Source: an uncultured Clostridium sp. (lineage in GTDB: Bacteria > Bacillota > Clostridia > Lachnospirales > Lachnospiraceae). From it: 10,855 bases of DNA. The notes under the pieces were generated by a model that worked only from the letters and a program-made list of their open reading frames with translations, had not been told where the DNA came from and did not search any database. The stretch covers positions 1 to 10,855 of the forward strand of contig CANRXD010000021.1 of the NCBI GenBank assembly GCA_947643685.1, given 5' to 3'. The position numbers were made by a program, and so were the translations under genes. Shown piece after piece: positions 4,307 to 10,855 of the stretch. Numbering within the stretch: position 1 is the stretch's first letter; every line of letters begins with the position of its first letter.

Positions 4307-6220
4307 ATGAAAAAAAGAATGATAGCAGCTGCCCTTGCAGCGGTATTGGCGGTATCCCTGACTGCCTGTTCCGGAAATGAGACGGCTTCCTCAGGAGCAA
4401 GCAGCGGAGAAAATACTGGAGAAAACACCGTGGAGGCGGTTCAGAAAGAAGAGATTGAGCGGAAGGATTATACGGTTGTTTACTCGGCGGAGCTGGCCCA
4501 TATTAACTATCTGGTGTCATCCCTGTCTACCTGTACCCGCTTTACAGAAAATTACGTGGATGCGTTAGTGGATTTTGACAAATATGGAAGGACGATTCCT
4601 TCTCTGGCAACAGACTGGGAAATTTCCGGGGATGGTATGGTATACACCTTCCATTTGAGGGAAGGGGTAAACTGGTATACTTGCGACGGAGAACGCTATG
4701 CGCCCGTTATCGCACAGGATTTCGTGGATGCGGCAAAATGGCTTTTAACAAAAGAGAATGCATCGACAACAGCCAATATTTTTTACAGTGTTGTTAAGAA
4801 CGGAAAGCAGTATTTTAATGGTGAAATTACAGACTTCGGAGAGGTGGGAATTAAAGCTCTTGATGATTATACGCTGGAATATACGCTGGAGCAGCCAACC
4901 CCGTATTTCTTAAAAATGACGGCATACACCTGCTTCCTGCCGGCTAATGGAGCGTTCCTGGAAGAGTGTGGAGAGTCCTTTGGTACAAGTGCGGAGACAC
5001 TGCTTTACAACGGTGCATATATCCTGACAACCTTTGAACCGGAGAATCGAAGGGTTCTGGAAATGAACGAGGAATACTGGGATAAGGACAATATTTTCAT
5101 TTCTTCTATTACATATAATTACAACAAGGAAGCCAAAACACTGGCTCCGGAGCTTTTCCTGCGGGGAGAAATTTCGGAAGCGGATATTCCTGCTGAAATT
5201 CTGGACGAGTGGATGAACAGTGAAGAGAAGAAGAACTCCATGATCGTAAAACCGGCGAGTACCACTTCCAATTTCCTGGGATTTAATTTTGAGCCGCTTT
5301 ATGAGGAAGAGTATGGCCCGGACAACTGGAAAAAGGCGGTGAATAATGAAGATTTCAGAAAATCTATTTATTATGGATTTGACAGAACTGCTGCAATCCT
5401 CACAAGCTATCCCTATGAACCGGAAAAGCAGCTTCTCAATACGATCACCACAAAGAATTTTGTGAACGTGGATGGTGTGGATTATACGGAGCTTGACGCC
5501 TTAAAGGAGCTTGGTGAGACAGCCCAGTTTGACAAGGAAAAGGCATTGGAACATAAGGAAAAGGCTCTGGCGGCATTAAACGGAACAGTGGAATTTCCGG
5601 TGACCGTTGTAATGCCGTACAGTACCGGCAATCTGGGGCTTACAAACCGGGTGCAGGTGGAAAAACAGCAGCTTGAGAATCTTTTGGGAAGCGATTATAT
5701 CCAGATTGAGCTGGTACCTTATCCGCCGACCAACTATAACAAAGAAGCAAGAAGTTCCGGAAAATTCTCTTTGATGGAAATGGGATGGGGACCAGATTAC
5801 ACAGACCCGGCCGGGTATGCGGAAACCATGACCCATGATACCTCTATCGGAACCAAGTACAGCCGTCCGTATCTGGCGGAGGACCTTAAGGACGCCGATG
5901 GAAACAGTATTTATGAGACAATGGTGGAAGCAGCGAGGAACGAAACAGCCGATGTCAATAAGCGCTATGAGATGTTTGCGGAAGCGGAACGCTATCTGAT
6001 TGACCATGCACTTGTGATTCCATTCTATGCATCCGGCGGAGGTTACCGGGCAACCGTTCTGGATCCGTTTTCCGGACGGTGTACGCAGTTCGGAAGGAAC
6101 CTGGACAAGTATAAAGGTGCAAAGGTTCTGGATAAACCGATGACCAACGAAGAATATGCAGCGGCGGAAGCGGTATATATGGAAGAAAGGGCAGAGGCGC
6201 TGAAGGAAGAGACTAAGTAA
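4307..6220 (+). CDS. Family 5 ABC transporter substrate-binding lipoprotein (oligopeptide/oligosaccharide type), copy 1
   Basis: This is a 637-residue extracellular solute receptor anchored to the membrane outer face by a lipid. It has a lipoprotein signal peptide with lipobox LTAC and acylated Cys21, then a Ser/Gly/Glu/Asn-rich linker to about residue 45. The SBP_bac_5 fold follows: ALVDFDKYGRTIPSLATDW (86-104), FRKSIYYGFDR (350-360) and the family hallmark GWGPDYTDP (493-501). It is longer than a classical OppA (about 540) but within the range of Gram-positive members. AAGGAG (4295-4300) lies six bases before the ATG. It opens the importer operon after a long structured leader and lies 19 bases before its paralog. 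The ligand cannot be read from sequence. Family members bind peptides, nickel chelates or oligosaccharides, and the neighbouring LacI-type gene leans toward a non-peptide ligand. Confidence 0.93.
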   Translation: MKKRMIAAALAAVLAVSLTACSGNETASSGASSGENTGENTVEAVQKEEIERKDYTVVYSAELAHINYLVSSLSTCTRFTENYVDALVDFDKYGRTIPSLATDWEISGDGMVYTFHLREGVNWYTCDGERYAPVIAQDFVDAAKWLLTKENASTTANIFYSVVKNGKQYFNGEITDFGEVGIKALDDYTLEYTLEQPTPYFLKMTAYTCFLPANGAFLEECGESFGTSAETLLYNGAYILTTFEPENRRVLEMNEEYWDKDNIFISSITYNYNKEAKTLAPELFLRGEISEADIPAEILDEWMNSEEKKNSMIVKPASTTSNFLGFNFEPLYEEEYGPDNWKKAVNNEDFRKSIYYGFDRTAAILTSYPYEPEKQLLNTITTKNFVNVDGVDYTELDALKELGETAQFDKEKALEHKEKALAALNGTVEFPVTVVMPYSTGNLGLTNRVQVEKQQLENLLGSDYIQIELVPYPPTNYNKEARSSGKFSLMEMGWGPDYTDPAGYAETMTHDTSIGTKYSRPYLAEDLKDADGNSIYETMVEAARNETADVNKRYEMFAEAERYLIDHALVIPFYASGGGYRATVLDPFSGRCTQFGRNLDKYKGAKVLDKPMTNEEYAAAEAVYMEERAEALKEETK

Positions 6221-6239
6221 CGGAAATGGAGGAATGGTT

Positions 6240-8132
6240 ATGAGAAAGGCACTTGCGGCAGTTCTGGCGTTTTCTCTGGTAGTGTTTTCCCTGACCGGGT
6301 GTACCGGTGGACAAAAGGCGGCGGAGACGACAGACGGAAAAGTTTCAGAGGAAACAAAAGAAAAGAAAGACCCGGCTGACATGCCGGAGTACTCTACGGT
6401 TTATACGGCTGAAATTGACACACTCAATTATTTAAAGACAACCAACAGTGACGGAATTGCCCTGTTTTACAGTATTCTGGATGGATTGGTTGAGTTTGAC
6501 CGGTTTGGCGAGATGATTCCCTGTATCGCATCCGACCGGACAGTTTCTGAGGATCAGCTGATTTACACGATGAATCTTCGCCAGGATGTGAAGTGGTATG
6601 ACTGGAAAGGCGAGGAAGTCGGTCTTGTGAAGGCACAGGACTTTGTGGATGGCATACAGTGGATTTTGAACCAGGATAATGCCTCCTCCAACAGTAAAAC
6701 AGTATATGAGTCTTTAAAGAATGCCAAGGCCTATTATGACGGAGAGATCACGGATTTTGCCGAGGTTGGCGTTCGCGCTGTGGATGATTTTACGGTGGAA
6801 TATACTTTGGAGCGCCCCATTCCGTATTTTTTAAAGCAGCTCTCTTTCCCGTGCTTCTTCCCGGTCAATGGAGAGTTTCTGGCTGAGCAGGGGGAAATGT
6901 TCGGTGTTGATAAAGACACAATCCTTTATTGCGGCGCTTACCTGTTGAAGAGCTTTGAACCTCAGAGCGAAAGGGTTATGGAAATGAATCCGGATTATTG
7001 GAACAGTGATATTATTTCCATCGGTACATTAAATTATAAGTACAACGCAGAGGCCAATTCCATTGGGGCAGAACTGTTTTTAAGAGGAGAAATCAACGAC
7101 TTCATTCTTCCGGGAAGTATTTTGGATGAATGGATGAACGATCCGGAAAAGAAGGAACAGATGCGCCCGCATAATCTGACGAACATGTCTTATTTTATGG
7201 GATTGAACTTTGAACCGAATTATGATGCAGAGTACCGTCCGGAGGACTGGAAAACAGCTGTGAATAATGAGAATTTCAGAAAGTCCCTGTTTCATGGCAT
7301 GGATCGCCGCGCAGCGATTCTGACCGTTGAGCCATATGATCCGGAGAGCAAGCTTTTAAATACTTTTACAAGAAGAAATCTGGTACAGGCGGACGGCGTG
7401 GACTATACGATGATGGGCGGCCTGGCGGCCTACACCGAGGGAGATTCTTTTGATAAAGAAAAGGCTCTGGAATATAAAGAAAAGGCCATGGAGGAACTGG
7501 AGGGGAAGGTACAGTTCCCGATAATGATTGTGATGCCATTCAGCACTGCGAAGGTGGACACCGCCAATCGAATGCAGGTTATTGAGCAGCAGATGGAAGG
7601 GCTTCTGGGGACAGATTCTATCGATATTATTATTGAGTCCTATCCTTCCACCGGATTTACGAAACAGGTAAGAAATCCGGGAAGCTTTTCCATGATGGAG
7701 CTGGGCTGGGGCCCGGACTATGCGGATCCTTTGGGAATGATGAATCCGGTTCATTCCGGTTCCAGCGCAAAGAACTATACGAGAGTCTACCTGGCGGAGG
7801 ATCTTCTGGATTCTGATGGAACAAGTAAATTCGAGAAGATGCTGGATACTGCAGCTGCTGAAACAAAGGATTTAAGGAAGAGGTATGAATTGTTCGCAGA
7901 GGCTGAGACATTTCTTTTGGACGAGGCTGTCCTGATTCCGTTCTATACTTCCGGTGGAGGCTATCGCGCTTCTTATCTGGACCCGTTTTCCGGCTACACA
8001 AGCCAGATGGGAAGAAACGGAGCGATCAAGCTTAAGGGTGCCAGACTTCTTGACAAGCCCATGGGAATGAGCGAATATCCGGAAGCCCTGGAACAGTATG
8101 AGAAGGACAGAGCGAAGGCTTTGGCGAAATAG
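6240..8132 (+). CDS. Family 5 ABC transporter substrate-binding lipoprotein, copy 2 (paralog)
   Basis: This 630-residue lipoprotein is clearly paralogous to the preceding gene over its whole length. Shared blocks include AQDFVD, GEITDF-EVG, ILDEWMN, NFEP and MEMGWGPDY/MELGWGPDY. The lipobox is LTGC with Cys21, followed by a charged linker to about residue 45. The family hallmark GWGPDYADP is at 489-497 and FRKSLFHGMDR at 346-356. The start is set at ATG 6240: GGAGG (6228-6232) is seven bases upstream, whereas the in-frame ATG at 6234 leaves only one base of spacing. Differences are concentrated in surface and pocket-like stretches, such as YSILDG versus ENYVDA and RPHNLTNMSYFM versus VKPASTTSNFL. 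The two may therefore bind different ligands while sharing one permease pair. Confidence 0.93.
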   Translation: MRKALAAVLAFSLVVFSLTGCTGGQKAAETTDGKVSEETKEKKDPADMPEYSTVYTAEIDTLNYLKTTNSDGIALFYSILDGLVEFDRFGEMIPCIASDRTVSEDQLIYTMNLRQDVKWYDWKGEEVGLVKAQDFVDGIQWILNQDNASSNSKTVYESLKNAKAYYDGEITDFAEVGVRAVDDFTVEYTLERPIPYFLKQLSFPCFFPVNGEFLAEQGEMFGVDKDTILYCGAYLLKSFEPQSERVMEMNPDYWNSDIISIGTLNYKYNAEANSIGAELFLRGEINDFILPGSILDEWMNDPEKKEQMRPHNLTNMSYFMGLNFEPNYDAEYRPEDWKTAVNNENFRKSLFHGMDRRAAILTVEPYDPESKLLNTFTRRNLVQADGVDYTMMGGLAAYTEGDSFDKEKALEYKEKAMEELEGKVQFPIMIVMPFSTAKVDTANRMQVIEQQMEGLLGTDSIDIIIESYPSTGFTKQVRNPGSFSMMELGWGPDYADPLGMMNPVHSGSSAKNYTRVYLAEDLLDSDGTSKFEKMLDTAAAETKDLRKRYELFAEAETFLLDEAVLIPFYTSGGGYRASYLDPFSGYTSQMGRNGAIKLKGARLLDKPMGMSEYPEALEQYEKDRAKALAK

Positions 8133-8166
8133 CCTGCTTTCACCGACCGAAAGGAGACCTGGTTAC

Positions 8167-9111
8167 ATGTTAAAATATGTCATAAAACGGATTCTGCAGT
8201 CCATGGTCACTCTTGTGATTGTGGCCACTGTGGTTTTCCTGATGCTTCGCCTGATGCCGGAGGAGGGATACTTTGCCGAGGGCTATGACAAGATGGATGA
8301 AGCACAGATTGAAGCAGCGTTGACGGAGATGGGGCTTAGAGACCCCCTCCCCGTCCAGCTGGGAAACTTTTTCAACGGGATTCTCCATGGAGACTTGGGA
8401 AAATCCATCGTTTTCAGGCCCAAAGTGCCGATCACGAAAATCATAGGGCCGAAGATTCCCTATTCTCTCTACTTTGGTCTTGCCTCCATTGCGATTTCTC
8501 TTGGGGCAGGAATTCCACTGGGAATGCTGATGGCACGTTTTAAAGGCGGTTTTCTGGATAATTTGGGCTCCGCCTATGTGGTGCTCATCAAGGCGGTTCC
8601 GGCGGCTGTGTATTTCCTTTTTCTTCAGCTTTATGTATCAGACGCATTGAAGATTCCCATGCTGTTCAATGAACGGAAGCCTGTGAGCTGGATTCTTCCT
8701 GCCATTTGCATGTCCTTAGGAAGCATCGCGACCTATGCCATGTGGATTCGCAGATATATGGTTGATGAGCTGAATAAGGATTACATCAAGCTTGCGAGGG
8801 CGAAAGGCCTTAAGAACTCGCTGGTCATGTCCAGACATGTGATCAGGAATGCGTTTGTACCGATGGCACAGCAGCTTCCCACAAACATTCTGATGACGAT
8901 TTCTGGTTCCATTTATGTAGAATCATTGTTTTCTATTCCCGGAATGGGCGGACTTCTGGTATCGGCCATTCAGAGACAGGACAACACTCTGGTCCAGGCA
9001 CTTGTGCTGATTTATTCCTGTATTGGAATTTTAGGACTGTTTTTGGGTGATCTTCTTATGGCGCTCTGTGACCCGCGGATTAAGTTAGGAAAGAAAGGTG
9101 GTGGCAGATAA
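8167..9111 (+). CDS. ABC transporter permease, DppB/OppB type
   Basis: This 314-residue inner-membrane permease forms half of the translocation channel with the next gene product. Six transmembrane segments are visible at about 10-30, 103-125, 135-158, 177-195, 233-253 and 277-300. GDLGKS (75-80) before the second segment and the EAA-loop region DYIKLARAKGLKN (205-217) are typical of the family, as is SLFSIPGMGGLL (254-264). The EAA loop contacts the ATPase. ATG 8167 is chosen because AAGGAG (8151-8156) precedes it by ten bases and MLKYVIKRIL is the normal N-terminus. The frame continues upstream to 8098 only by overlapping the preceding gene. The stop codon overlaps the next start by one base (TAATG), which suggests translational coupling. 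It lies 34 bases after the second binding protein. Confidence 0.95.
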   Translation: MLKYVIKRILQSMVTLVIVATVVFLMLRLMPEEGYFAEGYDKMDEAQIEAALTEMGLRDPLPVQLGNFFNGILHGDLGKSIVFRPKVPITKIIGPKIPYSLYFGLASIAISLGAGIPLGMLMARFKGGFLDNLGSAYVVLIKAVPAAVYFLFLQLYVSDALKIPMLFNERKPVSWILPAICMSLGSIATYAMWIRRYMVDELNKDYIKLARAKGLKNSLVMSRHVIRNAFVPMAQQLPTNILMTISGSIYVESLFSIPGMGGLLVSAIQRQDNTLVQALVLIYSCIGILGLFLGDLLMALCDPRIKLGKKGGGR

Positions 9112-10091
9112 TGGGCATCACGAAGAAAATTGAATCCATGGAGCAGAACGTATCAGAAATCAGTCAGGAGATGTTTACCTTTGCAGAGTATGATGAGAAG
9201 GCGGCAGAGCTGACCGGTTATTCCAACTATTCCTACTGGGCTTCTACCTGGCGGGTGTTCATGAAGAATAAAATTGCCATTTTCTTCATGACTGTTCTGA
9301 TAAGTCTGATGGTGTTTACCTTTATCCAGCCATACCTCCCCGCTCAGAAGAGCGCCACAGAGATTTATATTAATGAGGAAACCGGGGTGCAGGACAGGAA
9401 CCAGCCGCCGGGAAAGGAGTACTGGTTTGGCACGAATTCCATCGGGCAGGATATGTGGTCAAGACTCTGGAGCGGGACGCGTACCTCTTTGCTGATTGGC
9501 CTTGTTGTGGGACTCTGGGATGCATTTATGGGAATTGTTGTTGGTTCCGTATGGGGGTATGTGCGGAAGATGGACGCAGTGATTACAGAGGTGTATAATG
9601 TCATACATAATATCCCCAGCTCGATTATTCTGATTCTGGTATCCTATGTGCTGAGGCCGAGTGTCAGCACGATCATTTTTGCCATGTGCCTGACAGGATG
9701 GCTTCCGACTGCAAGGTTTATCCGCAACCAGATTGTTATTATTCGTGACCGGGAATTTAATCTTGCGTCCAGATGTCTTGGCACGCCCACAGGCCGCGTG
9801 ATTACAAAGAATCTGCTTCCCCAGGTGGTTTCCGTAATCATGATGCGTATTGCCCTTGCAATCCCGCTTGCCATCGGGCAGGAGGTATTTCTGACTTATA
9901 TCGGCCTGGGCCTCCCGGTCAGCATTCCATCCCTGGGAAATCTGGTTAATGAAGGAAGAATTGTAATGATGAGTCCGGCGCTCAGATATCAGCTGATTTT
10001 TCCGTCCATCATTCTGTCCCTGATAACGATTTCTTTCTATGTTATGGGAAATTCATTTGCGGATGCGGCTGATCCGAGAAATCATGTGTAA
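9111..10091 (+). CDS. ABC transporter permease, DppC/OppC type
   Basis: This 326-residue permease partners the DppB-type protein. An N-terminal cytoplasmic extension of about 50 residues precedes the first membrane segment (OppC_N region, 54-75). The soluble loop ends with YWFGTNSIGQDMWSR (104-118), the FGTDxxGRDxxSR-like family signature. The remaining membrane segments span roughly 126-150, 165-182, 185-205, 240-265 and 295-312. The EAA region is REFNLASRCLGTPTGRVITK (214-233), followed by LTYIGLGLP (261-269). The gene starts within the upstream stop codon, with AAAGGTGG as ribosome site. It is 14 bases from the ATPase gene, and the whole arrangement is one operon. Confidence 0.95.
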   Translation: MGITKKIESMEQNVSEISQEMFTFAEYDEKAAELTGYSNYSYWASTWRVFMKNKIAIFFMTVLISLMVFTFIQPYLPAQKSATEIYINEETGVQDRNQPPGKEYWFGTNSIGQDMWSRLWSGTRTSLLIGLVVGLWDAFMGIVVGSVWGYVRKMDAVITEVYNVIHNIPSSIILILVSYVLRPSVSTIIFAMCLTGWLPTARFIRNQIVIIRDREFNLASRCLGTPTGRVITKNLLPQVVSVIMMRIALAIPLAIGQEVFLTYIGLGLPVSIPSLGNLVNEGRIVMMSPALRYQLIFPSIILSLITISFYVMGNSFADAADPRNHV

Positions 10092-10105
10092 GGAGGCAAA
10101 GCAGA

Positions 10106-10855
10106 ATGGATTATAAAAATGCGGAGAAAATTCTGGAGGCGAAGGACGTTGTCATTAAGTTTAACCTGCGTGGAAAAACATTGACAGCCATCCGGGGAAT
10201 CTCCATGGACTTATATAAGGGAGAGAGCCTTGCAATTGTGGGGGAGTCCGGTTCCGGTAAATCCGTTTTTAATAAGAGCTTCATGGGACTTTTGGACGGG
10301 AATGGCTGGGTGGATTCCGGAAGTATCCTCTATAAGGGGCAGGACCTTGCAAAATATAAGACCGAGAAGGACTGGCTGAAAATCCGGGGGAAAGAAATTG
10401 CCATGGTGTTCCAGGATCCGATGACAAGCCTGAATCCCTTAAAGACTGTTGGAAAGCAGATTCAGGAGACTGTCGAACTGCACCAGGGGTTAAAGGGGGA
10501 GGAAGCGAAGAAAAAGACTCTGGAAATTTTGACAGATGTGGGGATTTCCATGCCGGAGGTGCGTTATAAGCAGTATCCCCATGAGTTTTCCGGCGGTATG
10601 AGGCAGAGGGTTGTCATTGCAATTGCGGTTGCCTGTGCACCACAGATCTTAATTTGTGATGAGCCGACAACGGCCCTTGATGTAACGATTCAGGCGCAGA
10701 TTTTATCACTTTTGCATAAGCTTCAGGAAAAATACAGGCTGACAATCATTTATATTACTCACGATCTCGGTGTGGTAGCCAATGTGGCTGACCGGATTGC
10801 TGTGATATATGCAGGAGATATTGTGGAGGTTGGGCTTTGTGAGGAGATTTTTTAT
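10106..10855 (+). CDS. ABC transporter ATPase, DppD/OppD type (partial, runs off the right edge)
   Basis: The first 250 residues of a cytoplasmic ATPase that powers the importer are present. The frame is open at the window end. Walker A GESGSGKS is at 46-53, Q-loop Gln103 in VFQDPMTSLNP, signature FSGGMRQR at 161-168, and Walker B ILICDEPTTALD at 181-192 with the catalytic Glu186. The H-loop His219 is in ITHDLGVVA. All catalytic motifs are intact. VFQDPMTSLNP and TTALDVTIQAQIL are hallmarks of the peptide/nickel-type subfamily, which normally ends in a C-terminal oligo_HPY domain that would lie beyond the edge. AAGGAGG (10090-10096) overlaps the upstream stop codon and precedes ATG 10106 by nine bases. 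A second, DppF-type ATPase is expected next but is not in view. Confidence 0.94.
   Translation, partial: MDYKNAEKILEAKDVVIKFNLRGKTLTAIRGISMDLYKGESLAIVGESGSGKSVFNKSFMGLLDGNGWVDSGSILYKGQDLAKYKTEKDWLKIRGKEIAMVFQDPMTSLNPLKTVGKQIQETVELHQGLKGEEAKKKTLEILTDVGISMPEVRYKQYPHEFSGGMRQRVVIAIAVACAPQILICDEPTTALDVTIQAQILSLLHKLQEKYRLTIIYITHDLGVVANVADRIAVIYAGDIVEVGLCEEIFY

Noticed and set aside
5576..6382. 268-codon minus-strand frame opposite the two binding-protein genes
   Set aside because: It is a shadow of the strongly supported plus-strand genes, has no ribosome site, and has an implausible composition rich in Cys, His and Phe.

Overview
The window looks like chromosomal DNA of a moderate-GC Bacillota, most likely a gut-type Clostridia / Lachnospiraceae relative. 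This rests on strong AGGAGG-type ribosome sites, TATAAT/TTGxxx promoters, lipoprotein-anchored binding proteins, the style of the protein families, and tRNA genes that do not encode their CCA ends. The taxonomic call is an inference from style, not from a marker gene.

Layout. (1) 1-2174: a cytoplasmic GH13 neopullulanase/alpha-glucosidase-type enzyme, best started at the ATG at 129. (2) 2186-2543: a tRNA cluster Tyr(GTA)-Phe(GAA)-Gly(TCC), preceded by a near-perfect palindrome. (3) 2553-2952: a spacer with two out-of-frame hydrophobic fragments that look like the decayed C-terminus of a membrane transporter, a widely spaced 9-bp inverted repeat, and a strong hairpin that ends the regulator transcript coming from the other side. 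(4) 2953-3966, minus strand: a LacI/GalR-family regulator. (5) 3967-4306: a divergent control region. One 17-bp perfect palindrome supplies the -35 boxes of two opposing promoters, with a weaker copy 42 bp away, and a long leader contains a 17-bp perfect stem. (6) 4307 to the right edge, plus strand: an oligopeptide/dipeptide-type (family 5) ABC importer operon. It has two tandem paralogous lipoprotein binding proteins, two permeases and the first ATPase, which runs off the window.

How it works together. The LacI-type regulator probably controls both itself and the importer through the shared palindrome. The two binding proteins would feed the same membrane pair (DppB/DppC type), powered by a DppD-type ATPase and presumably a second ATPase just beyond the edge. 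The substrate is not shown by the sequence. Family-5 systems take up peptides but also some oligosaccharides, and a LacI-family partner leans toward a carbohydrate or another small metabolite. The GH13 gene is separated by tRNAs and a terminator, so a shared pathway is only a possibility.

Most of the window is well-known biology. I see no clear new system. The points most worth a second look are the divergent operator architecture, the structured leader of the transporter mRNA, the LacI-plus-Opp pairing with duplicated binding proteins, and the gene remnant beside the tRNAs.
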